This document shows positions 16,700 to 25,659 of a stretch of 64,000 bases of DNA, one piece after another. The stretch spans positions 24-64,023 of the forward strand of contig MUGG01000169.1 of NCBI GenBank assembly GCA_002148405.1. Direction: 5' to 3'. The DNA comes from Alkalinema sp. CACIAM 70d (GTDB lineage Bacteria > Cyanobacteriota > Cyanobacteriia > Leptolyngbyales > Leptolyngbyaceae). Under the pieces are notes generated by a model. That model saw nothing but the letters and a program-made list of their open reading frames with translations, did not search any database and was not told the origin of the DNA. The translations under genes and the position numbers were made by a program. Position 1 is the first letter of the stretch. Every line of letters starts with the position of its first letter.

Positions 16700-17953
16700 A
16701 TGACGATCGTTGCAGAAGTGTTAAGTGTCGGCACCGAGTTATTGTTGGGCGACATTCTAAATTCCAATGCGCAATTTTTAGCGCAGCAGTTGGCTCAGTT
16801 GGGCATTGCCCATTATTACCAAACCACCGTCGGTGATAATCCCGATCGGCTGAAACGGGCAATCGAACTGGCCGCGAGTCGAGCTCAATTGCTCATCTTT
16901 ACGGGCGGCCTAGGGCCAACCCCCGATGATCTGACCACGGAAACGATCGCGCAAACCTTTGAGACACCCCTAGTGGAAGATCCCGAAGTGGTTGCAGACA
17001 TCACCCAAAAGTTTGCAGCCCGTGGCAGAGCAATGACCGACAACAATCGCAAACAGGCGCTCCGACCCCAGGGTGCAGCCATTTTACCCAACCCCGTCGG
17101 CACTGCCCCCGGCATGATTTGGCAACCCCGGCCCAATGTAACGATTTTCACTTTCCCTGGAGTCCCCACGGAAATGAAAGCCATGTGGCAGGAGACAGCG
17201 ATTCCCTATCTCCAAGCTCAGGGTTGGACTTCAACCACGATCGTCAGCCGTACCCTCCGGTTTTGGGGAATTTCCGAATCCAGCCTTGCCGAACGGGTCA
17301 GTGAATTTTTGAACCTAACCAATCCAACGGTGGCCCCCTATGCCAACTGGGGGGAAGTCAAACTCAGGATTTCCGCCAAAGCTGAATCTACCGCCGCCGC
17401 GCAGGAACTGATTCAACCCGTAGAAACCCAACTGCGGGCGATCGCGGGCATCGATTGCTATGGTGCAGATCAAGATTCCCTAGCCTCTGTCGTGGGGGCC
17501 TTACTCAAGAATCGAGGGCAAACAGTAGCCGTGGCAGAATCCTGTACCGGCGGTGGGCTGGGCCAGATGCTCACTGGGATTTCCGGGAGTTCAGAGTACT
17601 TCTGGGGCGGAATCATCGCCTATGACAACCGCATTAAAGAAAAACTCCTAGGGGTCGATCCGACAGTCTTACAAACTGAAGGGGCCGTTAGCGCGATCGT
17701 TGCGGAACAGATGGCGATGGGAGTCCGATCGACCCTAGGCACAGACTGGGGAGTCAGTATCACAGGGATCGCAGGCCCCACTGGTGGAACTGATGCAAAA
17801 CCCATCGGCCTAGTCTACGTTGGCGTCGCCGCTCCAGATGGCAGTGTCATAGCTCAAGAATGCCGCTTTGGTAACCGAGGTCGGGATTGGATTCGGCAAG
17901 TCAGTGCTTGCAGTGCGCTTGACCAGTTGCGGCGACAAATCCTGGCTGGATAA
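16700..17953 (+). CDS. cinA: CinA family protein (nicotinamide-nucleotide amidase)
   Basis: The 417-residue protein has both CinA domains. Residues 1-170 form a MoaB/COG1058-type domain with VGTELLLGDILNSNAQFLA, TGGLGPTPDDLT and FPGVPTEMKAMW. The C-terminal domain has VAVAESCTGGGLGQMLT, containing the amidase nucleophile Ser, then GGIIAYDNRIKEKLLGV and SITGIAGPTGGTDAKPIG. CinA hydrolyses NMN to recycle pyridine nucleotides, and the N-terminal domain has ADP-ribose pyrophosphatase activity in characterised members. The ATG at 16700 gives MTIVAEVLSVGTE. Confidence 0.96.
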   Translation: MTIVAEVLSVGTELLLGDILNSNAQFLAQQLAQLGIAHYYQTTVGDNPDRLKRAIELAASRAQLLIFTGGLGPTPDDLTTETIAQTFETPLVEDPEVVADITQKFAARGRAMTDNNRKQALRPQGAAILPNPVGTAPGMIWQPRPNVTIFTFPGVPTEMKAMWQETAIPYLQAQGWTSTTIVSRTLRFWGISESSLAERVSEFLNLTNPTVAPYANWGEVKLRISAKAESTAAAQELIQPVETQLRAIAGIDCYGADQDSLASVVGALLKNRGQTVAVAESCTGGGLGQMLTGISGSSEYFWGGIIAYDNRIKEKLLGVDPTVLQTEGAVSAIVAEQMAMGVRSTLGTDWGVSITGIAGPTGGTDAKPIGLVYVGVAAPDGSVIAQECRFGNRGRDWIRQVSACSALDQLRRQILAG

Positions 17954-18190
17954 CCCTACCTGGATAACTCTACTAAGTTTCACCCTCACACTTCTGTCAA
18001 GATTCGTTATGATTTGAATCAGATGGGAGAGGTACTGCAAAATTTCTGCTTGGCTTTACTTCGTTCCCTTGTTAAGATCAGGTTATGTTTACCTCTAAAA
18101 ATTTTCTTCGTCGAGGAGATTTTCAGCTTAAGGGGTTAACGTTTGAAAGGTGACTGTGTCCAGACTAGACATTAAGGAGAGGTCTGTTCA

Positions 18191-18331
18191 ATGGATGTCA
18201 TTGATAAGGTTCTGGAAAAGGTAAAAGAGTGGGCTCGCAAGCTGATTGAGGCACTGCTAGGCCCCGATGCTCAGCCTGAACCTGAACCTATTCCAGTTCC
18301 CGTGGACGATCGCCGTCGCCACCCACGTTAA
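18191..18331 (+). CDS. 46-residue protein: amphipathic helix and proline tail
   Basis: The product reads MDVIDKVLEKVKEWARKLIE for its first 20 residues, an amphipathic helix with alternating Lys and hydrophobic positions. A Pro-Glu-rich segment (QPEPEPIPVPV) and a basic end (DDRRRHPR) follow. AAGGAG lies 11 nt upstream of the ATG. It lies just before aroQ (82 nt to the TTG start) and the two may be co-transcribed. I know of no function; similar short proteins may exist in other cyanobacteria. The separation of helix, proline hinge and basic end suggests binding to membrane or a protein partner, which is inference. Confidence 0.6.
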   Translation: MDVIDKVLEKVKEWARKLIEALLGPDAQPEPEPIPVPVDDRRRHPR

Positions 18332-18413
18332 GACGGACGTTTTACTGGAACGGTACTTTTCGTTCTCTAATATTCTTTATCAAAACTTCGCGGACGCTAC
18401 GAGAAGGTCAAGT

Positions 18414-18860
18414 TTGTTTAGCGTTTTAGTATTGCACGGCCCTAACTTGAATCTTTTAGGACTGCGTGAGCCGGAAGTGTATGGCTCTACAACCCTGGCA
18501 GATATTAACTTGATGCTAGAGCAGATGGCTCTGGATCTGGGGATTAGGGTGTCTAGTCTACAGTCTAACCATGAAGGTGCCTTGGTGGATGCCATCCATG
18601 CTGCGATGGGAGTTCACCAAGGCATTTTAATTAATCCCGGTGCCTACACTCACACGAGTGTGGCAATTCGGGACGCGATCGCGGGGGTGAATCTGCCCAC
18701 CGTAGAAGTTCATTTAAGTAATATCCATAAACGCGAAGCCTTTCGCCATCATTCCTACATTGCGCCCGTAGCGATCGGGCAAATTTGTGGGTTTGGAGCT
18801 GAAAGCTATCGCTTGGGGTTACGGGCATTGACAACACATCTCAAGCAGCAGTCATCCTAG
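18414..18860 (+). CDS. aroQ: Type II 3-dehydroquinate dehydratase
   Basis: AroQ dehydrates 3-dehydroquinate to 3-dehydroshikimate in the shikimate pathway. Family motifs are LHGPNLNLLGLREPEVYG (with the catalytic Tyr), QSNHEGALVDAIH, INPGAYTHTSVAIRDA and VEVHLSNIHKREAFRHHSY (with the catalytic His). The start is the TTG at 18414, giving 148 residues, close to the usual length, with AGAAGG about 6 nt upstream. Frames further upstream overlap the preceding small gene. The usual Asn in NGPN is His here (HGPN), an odd substitution. Confidence 0.94.
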   Translation: MFSVLVLHGPNLNLLGLREPEVYGSTTLADINLMLEQMALDLGIRVSSLQSNHEGALVDAIHAAMGVHQGILINPGAYTHTSVAIRDAIAGVNLPTVEVHLSNIHKREAFRHHSYIAPVAIGQICGFGAESYRLGLRALTTHLKQQSS

Positions 18861-19123
18861 TTGTATTCGTTCTAGTTTTGTTCTAGTTCTCAGCTTGCTT
18901 CGGTCATTTCTCCAGTATTGCCTTGCTCAAAAATGACTTTGTTTAACGAAATCCTCCCGTTCCCAGGAAATCTGGCGAGGACTTTCGAGGGGTTTAGAGC
19001 GCTGGAGATGGGCGAGCTGAATGATCAGCCAGTAAAATCAGCCCATTGTTTTTTTAGCCCATTTTCTTCTACAGGCTAGGAAAACATGATGGGCTGTTAT
19101 TTTCTGAACGTTTCTAGAGGCGT

Positions 19124-19645
19124 CTATTTGAGATTAAGGCGCTTAATTTCTGCGTTGATCCGTTCCTTCATCTCACTGTTGCCCGCTTGTCGTTGGAAAT
19201 TGTTGAATTCATCCGGCTTAAGTTGATACTTCTTGACTGTTTCTCCAGCGAACCGATTGAAGTTACCACAAATTCCTTGTACCGCTTCACGAATACCCCC
19301 CGGAATTTGTTCCAAGCCGCTGGAATGACAGACGTTATTGGGAACATTGCCATCGGTCAGATCCTTAACTCGACCGATCAATGCCCGCCGTTGTTTTTCA
19401 ATTTCAAAGGCTGCTCGAACATAGCGGGTAAATGAAGATTCTTCAGCCCTTGCCACGTTGGTTCCAAACAGTGCAGTGCCAACTAGTACTGGAGAGGACG
19501 CTCCGAGGGGAATAATCGGGGCCCAGCTTGCCAGCACCGTTAACGAAGATAATGTACCAACCCACAACGATCGGGAAAGCCAGCGGGGGGCTTTGGACTG
19601 GCCAGACGTATGAGAAGTCTGAATTGGGAAGCTAGACGAAAGCAT
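19124..19645 (-). CDS. Secreted DUF4168-like protein
   Basis: The protein has an N-terminal hydrophobic region (about residues 25-60, including TLSSLTVLASWAP) ending in VARAEES, a likely signal peptidase site. The mature part, about 100 residues, is helical and charged (FTRYVRAAFEIEKQRRALIG ... IKRLNLK at the end) and resembles DUF4168, a domain of unknown function found in exported cyanobacterial proteins. Two Cys in the mature part could form a disulfide. The start is uncertain: the ATG at 19645 is used, but in-frame ATGs at 19675, 19690 and 19705 exist and none has a clear ribosome binding site. Confidence 0.6.
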   Translation of the reverse strand: MLSSSFPIQTSHTSGQSKAPRWLSRSLWVGTLSSLTVLASWAPIIPLGASSPVLVGTALFGTNVARAEESSFTRYVRAAFEIEKQRRALIGRVKDLTDGNVPNNVCHSSGLEQIPGGIREAVQGICGNFNRFAGETVKKYQLKPDEFNNFQRQAGNSEMKERINAEIKRLNLK

Positions 19646-19940
19646 AGTGTTTGGGGAGAACAGCAGATTGATCATGACAAGGTGTGACATTTGAAAAACT
19701 TGCACACAACAGAGGATTAATTTTCTAGATTCATTCTATGCGGGATAAGTTCCCTGACCTGTCACAGATTCCTGAAATCTCAGGCAGTTAGAGGGCATTG
19801 ACGAGAGTAAGTCAAGCCAGGGCTTTGGCAGGACGATTGAGCTACACAAAGCAGTAAAACACCATTAAAAAACTTCACTGCAATCGCACCTAGCTTAAGG
19901 ACGACTAAATAGATTGGCAAGACGTTCACCAGCCAGCCAG

Positions 19941-20924
19941 CTAACCTTGGAATAATTCACACAGCTCAATGACCTTGGTTTGCAGGATTGCCATTTCATC
20001 CGCCCCTCGTTTTAAACCAAATTCGAGGTCTAAACAGAGGGGAAGTGCCTTTTCCCATGCTTGTAGCGAGGTTCTAAGCACTTCTTGACGAAGGAAATAG
20101 AGTTGCTTAGGGTTACCAATTTCAGCGGCTTGGGCGATCGTGCGATCGTCCCGTTCTCCGGACTCCAGCATGAGCTTAATCCATAGGCGCTGGCGAAATT
20201 GGCCAATCAATGTAGAAACAATCCGTAGCCCTGGTTCATTTTGACGCAGGAGATCCGCAACCAGTTCCAACGCCACTGTCGTTTGGCCCTGCCGAATGGC
20301 TGCAAACAGTTTGAGGCTATTTTGGTTAGACGCTGTGACGATCGGGGCGATCATCTCTACATCGAGGGGTTGGTGAGTCGTTCCCGCCAAGAGTTGAATC
20401 TTTTCCAACTCACTGTGCAACTGCCGGGTTTGATTGCCGACGGCTTCTACTAAGTAATCCACCGCTGCCCTGGTTAGCTTGAGATCCATCTCTTGAGCCA
20501 GCTTACGGAGTTGTTGCGCCAATTGATCGGTTTTCCAAGGCGGAATGGGTGAAAATTCCTGAATCTCAGCATATTTCTGCAAGAGCTTGGTGGACTTGAG
20601 ACGACCATCGGGTTTACTGGCACTGGTCATCACTAAGGTTGTAGTGGCAGGAATTGCAGGTAAAGTGCGTTCTAACTCGGCCAATAGGTCTTCTGCGCAA
20701 CGCTGGGCAATGGAACTCTCCACCAGCCAGATGAAACGATCGCCCAAGCCGAAGGGAAGCGTCATCGCCTGATTAAGAGCCTGCACAATACCATCCGGCT
20801 GATCTGGGCCAATTTTATCAAAGTTAAAACTTGCCCAATCTGGATCCAGGGTTTTTGATTGTAGGGTTTTGACCGCACGATCGCGGGCAAAGTCATCTTC
20901 TCCCCAGAAAAAATAAATGGGCAT
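19941..20924 (-). CDS. holA: DNA polymerase III subunit delta
   Basis: HolA is the delta subunit of the clamp loader that opens the beta clamp. The start MPIYFFWGEDDFARDRAVK and the conserved AFxxxR-like region are typical, as are AEDLLAELERTLPAIPATTT and the later VDYLVEAVGNQTRQLHSELE and VTASNQNSLKLFAAIRQG, a region conserved in delta subunits. The length of 327 residues fits. The ATG at 20924 is chosen on the basis of the family N-terminus; an upstream ATG at 20966 adds 14 unrelated residues. It is divergent from the 2H phosphoesterase-like gene. Confidence 0.92.
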   Translation of the reverse strand: MPIYFFWGEDDFARDRAVKTLQSKTLDPDWASFNFDKIGPDQPDGIVQALNQAMTLPFGLGDRFIWLVESSIAQRCAEDLLAELERTLPAIPATTTLVMTSASKPDGRLKSTKLLQKYAEIQEFSPIPPWKTDQLAQQLRKLAQEMDLKLTRAAVDYLVEAVGNQTRQLHSELEKIQLLAGTTHQPLDVEMIAPIVTASNQNSLKLFAAIRQGQTTVALELVADLLRQNEPGLRIVSTLIGQFRQRLWIKLMLESGERDDRTIAQAAEIGNPKQLYFLRQEVLRTSLQAWEKALPLCLDLEFGLKRGADEMAILQTKVIELCELFQG

Positions 20925-21202
20925 AGCGCTCTGTAACGTCCTATTTGACCTGAAATCTTTTCTCAAATTGCAAGGTAATTTTCAACTCAAACTATCTATA
21001 CATTTTGTTGATCATTTTGCCGATCGATCTACAGCTTTTGGAAGTTATTTTACCGCCCGTCAAAGGACGAGATATTACCATGATCCCCGACTTGATCCCC
21101 ATCCCAAAATATGCTTTTGCATTGCTTTTGCAGATTGGTGAAAATTCCCTAGGTGAAGCGTCACTGATCCCGTTAGATTAAGGATAAATCTTCATTTTGT
21201 AA

Positions 21203-21997
21203 TTGAGGCGATCGCTCTTGGACGAGACCTATCAAATTTATCTCAACCGACTGATGCGGATGACGTTGCCGGAAACCTATCGCTCCCAGGTGCAAAATAT
21301 TCAGCAGTCACCAAAATTTGAGCGAAGTCAACCAGGCGATTGGCAACCCAGCGCATTTCCAGGGTATACCGTCATTACCCCCCCCGGCCCTGAAGACAGT
21401 GCTAATCCCGCTTTGTATCAGCGTCTAACCGACTACCAGCACCAATTAGTCACGACGCTGGGTGCGGATGTGTTTATTCCGATCGCACCTGAGAGTTTCC
21501 ATCTCACCATCGCAGACATTATTTGGGAAAGTGCCTATCGCCATGCCTCGGAGGATCCGGAGTTTGACGGTAAGTTACGATCGGGCATTGCCCAAAGTTT
21601 CGAGCAGAGTAGTCATCTGGCAACGGGACAGCCCATTCCCTTTCGAGTGGCAGGATTGATTGTCATGACCCGTGCCATTGGTCTTGCCCTCGCAGCAACG
21701 GATGAAATGGGATACAACCAAATTTTAGAGTTGCGGCGATCGATTTACCAAAATCCCAACCTAATTGCGATTGGGATTGAGCAACAGTACCACTTCACAC
21801 CCCACATTACATTGGGCTATTTCGGGGATGTGTCCCAGATCGATCGGGAGGCCATGGCGGAAACTTGCGATCAACTCAATCAGCCTTGGTTGGAAGCGAC
21901 AAACGCAACATTTTGGGTGAAGCAGGCTGAGTTTCGCCACTTTCCCAATATGATGAACTATCGCCGAGAAGCAGATTGGCCGGTGTTTCAGTTCTAA
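21203..21997 (+). CDS. 2H phosphoesterase-like protein (DUF1868 type)
   Basis: Two His-x-Thr motifs at residues 100-102 (FHLTIAD) and 201-203 (PHITLGYFG) are the hallmark of the 2H phosphoesterase superfamily, which acts on cyclic phosphates or 2',5' and 3',5' phosphodiesters. The spacing and flanking sequence match the DUF1868 branch. The substrate is unknown. It lies 6 nt upstream of cbiC and could be in the same transcript. The start is uncertain: TTG at 21203 is used; an ATG at 21254 (MRMTLPETYRS) is possible and would lose 17 residues. Confidence 0.78.
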   Translation: MRRSLLDETYQIYLNRLMRMTLPETYRSQVQNIQQSPKFERSQPGDWQPSAFPGYTVITPPGPEDSANPALYQRLTDYQHQLVTTLGADVFIPIAPESFHLTIADIIWESAYRHASEDPEFDGKLRSGIAQSFEQSSHLATGQPIPFRVAGLIVMTRAIGLALAATDEMGYNQILELRRSIYQNPNLIAIGIEQQYHFTPHITLGYFGDVSQIDREAMAETCDQLNQPWLEATNATFWVKQAEFRHFPNMMNYRREADWPVFQF

Positions 21998-22003
21998 ACG
22001 TCT

Positions 22004-22693
22004 ATGCCCTTACCCATGCATCCCATCATGGCGCAGAGCTTTGCGGTGATCGATCGAGAAATTGGGGATCACCGCTTTTCTTCGTCAGAATATGCCATTG
22101 TGCGTCGTGTGATTCACAGCACGGCGGATTTTGAGTTTAAAGACTTGATCCAGTTCAGTTCCAGCAGCATCACAGCCGCGATCGCAGCCTTGCAGCAAAG
22201 GGTTCCGATCGTGGTCGATGTGAGTATGGTGCGCCAAGGCATTATCAACCTAGTGCAGCAGACCTTTCAAAATCCTGTGATCGTAGCGGTGGAGCAGGCC
22301 ACGGAAGCGGAACCCGGTCGCACGCGAACCGAAACGGGATTACTGAAATGTCTGGCCCAGTATCCCCAGGCAATTTACGTGATTGGCAATGCTCCCACGG
22401 CGTTGTTGGCGCTGTGTCACTGGATGATCGATCGGCCACCGTCTAGCCCAGCATTCGCCAGCCCCGCGATCGTCGTCGGTGCGCCCGTGGGATTTATTGC
22501 TGTGGAGGAATCTAAACAAGCGCTGGCTGAGAGCAATCTACCGCAAATCCGCATTACAGGACGCAAAGGGGGATCTCCAGCCGCCGCTGCAATTCTCAAT
22601 GCCCTGTTGGTTTTGGCTTGGGAGGATTGGGAACAGCAACCCTCACGATCGCGCTTGGCAACGGATGCAGCCTTAATGCAAGCACAAATTTAA
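22004..22693 (+). CDS. cbiC: Precorrin-8X methylmutase
   Basis: CbiC/CobH moves a methyl group from C11 to C12 of the corrin ring in cobalamin synthesis. The catalytic His is seen in VRRVIHSTADFEF (about residue 38). Further family motifs are VDVSMVRQGI, YVIGNAPTALLAL and VGAPVGFIAVEESKQAL, then RKGGSPAAAAILNAL. The 229-residue length is typical. cobL follows after 44 nt in the same orientation. The ATG at 22004 may be preceded by a weak site; an ATG at 22016 is an alternative. Confidence 0.94.
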   Translation: MPLPMHPIMAQSFAVIDREIGDHRFSSSEYAIVRRVIHSTADFEFKDLIQFSSSSITAAIAALQQRVPIVVDVSMVRQGIINLVQQTFQNPVIVAVEQATEAEPGRTRTETGLLKCLAQYPQAIYVIGNAPTALLALCHWMIDRPPSSPAFASPAIVVGAPVGFIAVEESKQALAESNLPQIRITGRKGGSPAAAAILNALLVLAWEDWEQQPSRSRLATDAALMQAQI

Positions 22694-22737
22694 ACGCCAG
22701 CACAAAACGACTGGGAAAGGCTGAAACGGATTACGCT

Positions 22738-24039
22738 ATGGGATTTGCGCATGCTCCATCCTTGGAGTCAAACGGTGATCAATCTAGAATTCATGTTGTT
22801 GGAATCGGACTAGAGGGAGTTCAGGGGTTGACTGATGCAGTCCGATCGTTGATCGATCGGGCAGAGCTTCTAGTCGGCAGTGAACGGCACTTGAGCTATT
22901 TCCCCGATTTTGCGGGCGATCGGATTGTGCTGGGCAGTTTTGCTCAAGTGTTTCAGCAGATTCAGCAATGGCTCAGGGATTCTTCCAAAACCATCATGAT
23001 TCTGACTTCAGGGGATCCGCTATTTTTCGGTTTAGGAAGACTGCTATTAGAGACATTCCCACCCGAACAGCTCACCTTCCATCCCCATCTCAGTTCCATC
23101 CAGCTTGCCTTTAGTCGCGTCAAGTTACCGTGGCAGGATGCGCAAGTGATCAGTGCCCATGGTCGATCGTTGGACGCACTCATTCCCGTCCTGCAACAGG
23201 GAATTCCCAAAATTGCCATACTCACGGATGGAACCCATACACCCTCAGCGATCGCGCGTCTTATCTTATCCTTGGGACTACCGACCCACTATGGTTTATG
23301 GATTTGTGAAAATTTGGGTAGCGAAAAGGAGCAAATTCGCTTCTTCCAGGATTTAACGACGGTTCCAGACTCCGTCTCTCCGCTCAATGTCGTCATTTTG
23401 CAGCGTCACGAACCTGATCTCACCCCGCTTGATCGCCCATTACCGCTGTTTGGCCTCCGGGATTCTGACTTTTTAAGCTTTCCCGATCGTCCGGGACTCA
23501 TGACCAAGCGGGAAGTGCGCATTCAAGTGTTAGCGGAACTTGACCTACAACCGGGGCAGGTGATTTGGGATATTGGTGCAGGAACGGGATCCGTCGCTGT
23601 GGAGATGGCTCGTCTGGTACCCGATGCCCAAGTTTACGCGATCGAAAAAACGGATGCTGGCATTACGCTTATTCAAAAAAATGCCCAGCGATTAGCCACC
23701 CCCAATGTGCAGGCAATCGCAGGCATGGCTCCTGACGTTCTCAAGTCGCTCCCCGATCCCGATCGCATTTTCATTGGTGGAAGTGGGGGAAATTTAGAGA
23801 TCTTGCTGGACGTGGGATTACAACGGCTGAATGCCCAGGGCGTCCTGGTGTTGGCGATCGCAACCCTAGAGCATCAATTTCAGACACTTCAATATCTCAA
23901 GGAAAGAAATCACCAAGAGAAATTGAACTGGAGCTATCATTTCCTCCAACTCAATTTCTCCCGTGCCACAGAAATTGCCCACCTGACCCGTTGGACGCCC
24001 TTAAATCCAGTCACACTTATAACAGTTCAACGTCTGTAA
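22738..24039 (+). CDS. cobL: Bifunctional precorrin-6Y methyltransferase (CbiE-CbiT fusion)
   Basis: The protein joins a CbiE domain and a CbiT domain. The N-terminal tetrapyrrole methylase has HVVGIGLEGVQGLT, LLVGSERHLSYF and LTSGDPLFFGLG. The C-terminal Rossmann methyltransferase has VIWDIGAGTGSVAVEMARL and IFIGGSGGNLEILLD. CobL methylates C5 and C15 and decarboxylates the C12 side chain of precorrin-6. The start is ATG 22738 (MGFAHAPSLE); the frame remains open upstream through the 3' end of cbiC, but that part is not family sequence. With cbiC it forms a two-gene cobalamin unit. Confidence 0.94.
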   Translation: MGFAHAPSLESNGDQSRIHVVGIGLEGVQGLTDAVRSLIDRAELLVGSERHLSYFPDFAGDRIVLGSFAQVFQQIQQWLRDSSKTIMILTSGDPLFFGLGRLLLETFPPEQLTFHPHLSSIQLAFSRVKLPWQDAQVISAHGRSLDALIPVLQQGIPKIAILTDGTHTPSAIARLILSLGLPTHYGLWICENLGSEKEQIRFFQDLTTVPDSVSPLNVVILQRHEPDLTPLDRPLPLFGLRDSDFLSFPDRPGLMTKREVRIQVLAELDLQPGQVIWDIGAGTGSVAVEMARLVPDAQVYAIEKTDAGITLIQKNAQRLATPNVQAIAGMAPDVLKSLPDPDRIFIGGSGGNLEILLDVGLQRLNAQGVLVLAIATLEHQFQTLQYLKERNHQEKLNWSYHFLQLNFSRATEIAHLTRWTPLNPVTLITVQRL

Positions 24040-24144
24040 CGGTTCAACGTCAGTCCTAGGCCCGAGCGTTGGTTCGATCGATCCCGTCTTGTCAAACTTT
24101 CTAGAATGGAACTTCAACTAGAATGGAACTGTAAGCTCCGCAAA

Positions 24145-24546
24145 CTAAGTTGCTTCGTCCTCATCTTCAAACGCTTCATCTTTATCGACTTGGATTAAGT
24201 GAATGTGCTTGTAGCCAAGTTTAATCAAAAATTGATCACCAGGGTTAAGACCCATTTCTTGGGTGTACACCGTGCCAATAATAATCTGACCATTTTTATG
24301 AACAGTCACACGATAAGAGGCTTCCCGCCCTCGGTTATCCTTGCCACCAGCAGTATCTAAGGCTAGACCTTGCGCGGTCAAAAGCGCATCATAAAACTCG
24401 GTTAAATTAACCCGAACTTTTTTGTTCTTACTAACGGTATAGTAACCACAACGCATCGCCTTTTCTCGGCGAGAACAATGGGCTAAATCTTTTACTTTTT
24501 GAAGTAAAGCCTTACCTGTAAGAGGAGCAGTTGCTGTCTCAGTCAT
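24145..24546 (-). CDS. cyAbrB-type transcriptional regulator
   Basis: The 133-residue protein matches the cyanobacterial AbrB-like family (cyAbrB1/cyAbrB2), with the start LTGKALLQKVKDL, then RREKAMRCGYYT, VRVNLTEFYDALL and the C-terminal AbrB-like VHKNGQIIIGTVYTQEMGL and IKLGYKHIHL. These proteins bind DNA broadly and influence nitrogen and carbon genes. The C-terminal acidic tail (DEAFEDEDEAT) is variable. Two paralogues are usual per genome; which one this is cannot be said with certainty. It converges with cobL, and its 5' side faces a 1.1-kb spacer. Confidence 0.9.
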   Translation of the reverse strand: MTETATAPLTGKALLQKVKDLAHCSRREKAMRCGYYTVSKNKKVRVNLTEFYDALLTAQGLALDTAGGKDNRGREASYRVTVHKNGQIIIGTVYTQEMGLNPGDQFLIKLGYKHIHLIQVDKDEAFEDEDEAT

Positions 24547-24930
24547 TCGCTAGAAAGTATTCCTAATTGTTCTTACTTAGCCTAATAAAATATATCGCTA
24601 AAGTTTACCCCTTGGACACACTTCTTGAGAAGTAGTTTATGGGTAATTTCCAAGGTTTTACGCCCCCAATCCTACAGTTCTCTAGCAGTTGTAAAGTCTT
24701 TATAACTTTCTCCAAAAAATTCTGCAACTTTTAATTAATCCACTGCATCGATCGCAGCTAACAGAGTAGGGCTAACAGAGTCAGTCATCATAAGATCCAT
24801 ACCTCTGACTCAGGTTGGAGAATAATATTAAGTCCTTACCTTGCTAATCCCTGATCGCAAGTGCGTCCCAGACAGGATTAGAATTCTAAACACAATACTT
24901 TGGGAAATTCTTTAGGAAATTGATATTGGC

Positions 24931-25101
24931 GTGATTATTAGTTTTATTTCGTCTCTCACTTGGCTTGGTGTAGAAATGTTAGAAGTTATGGTTGACTTAC
25001 GTTTGCAAGAAAGGCACGTTTTCTCCATAATTTCTCCACAATTGATGACAGATATGATGATTGAGGGTTTGATTACTTTTGATGATGAAAGGCTAGACTG
25101 A
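24931..25101 (+). CDS. Possible 56-residue small protein or gene remnant
   Basis: A GTG-initiated frame encodes an N-terminus IISFISSLTWLGVEMLEVMV after the initiator and an acidic end (FDDERLD). The composition is protein-like, with an amphipathic/hydrophobic first half. AGGA lies about 13 nt upstream, too far to be convincing. The opposite strand is also open here (24912-25136), which weakens the case. No family is recognised. Confidence 0.2.
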   Translation: MIISFISSLTWLGVEMLEVMVDLRLQERHVFSIISPQLMTDMMIEGLITFDDERLD

Positions 25102-25466
25102 AGCACAATATATATTCTTAAGAGATAAATTCTCAATTTAGTAGGGAATTGCCTAGAAAATCTAGTAGAGTCGTCAAGGTTGATCCAGGCTATTGAGTGA
25201 AATTATCCCTAATTTTTCTATTACCACTGATTTTCTGCGTAGATTTTTTCAACATTTGCAACAACGAAAAAAGTTCAATCAAGAATCAGGCCAATTATGC
25301 AAATGAGTGATGGAGATCGAAATGAGTAGGGGCTACCTACCTAAATTGAGATCTGAAAAGAAGTCCTCTGGCGTGAAGTCCTATGGCTTGGATCCCAATA
25401 GTTTTCTGAGCATTATTTACTAAAATTTAATGATGAGCGATCGGTCGCAAGACTAAAAAGCTCAGT

Positions 25467-25559
25467 ATGATGGAAGACATTACCGGAATATTCCGAGGGA
25501 TCCAACCTTTCTTGGGATATCAATTCGGTGGCCATGCCTTTTACCTTGTCATAATCTAA
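25467..25559 (+). CDS. Possible 30-residue peptide
   Basis: The frame starts with two ATG codons and reads MMEDITGIFRGIQPFLGYQF, then a short hydrophobic end (AFYLVII). It resembles the beginning of a small membrane protein cut short by a stop, but there is no ribosome binding site. It may be a random frame or a 5' remnant upstream of sdhB. Confidence 0.18.
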   Translation: MMEDITGIFRGIQPFLGYQFGGHAFYLVII

Positions 25560-25659
25560 TCACGTTTGCCTAATCAGATTTGATCTAATCACTTTTTCGG
25601 TGAGTCTTTTAGGTTAAATCTTCTGGGTTGAATCTTTCTAGTTTGGTGTCCTCTTGGCT

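Larger units (their letters stand above)
24547..25659. other. 1.1-kb AT-rich intergenic region upstream of sdhB and cyAbrB
   Basis: This is the longest gene-poor stretch in the window. The sequence is AT-rich compared with its flanks. I see an interrupted palindrome ACTTCT-TG-AGAAGT at 24620-24633 upstream of the cyAbrB gene, and two weak short frames (24931-25101 and 25467-25559, listed separately). Promoters for cyAbrB and sdhB must lie here. A decayed gene or an unannotated small RNA is possible. I found no repeat, tRNA or known riboswitch. Confidence 0.5.

Noticed and set aside
24912..25136. A minus-strand frame with a CxxC motif
   Set aside because: The CxxC sits in an AT-rich region with no ribosome binding site, and the plus-strand frame over the same bases is about as plausible. 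Neither is convincing.
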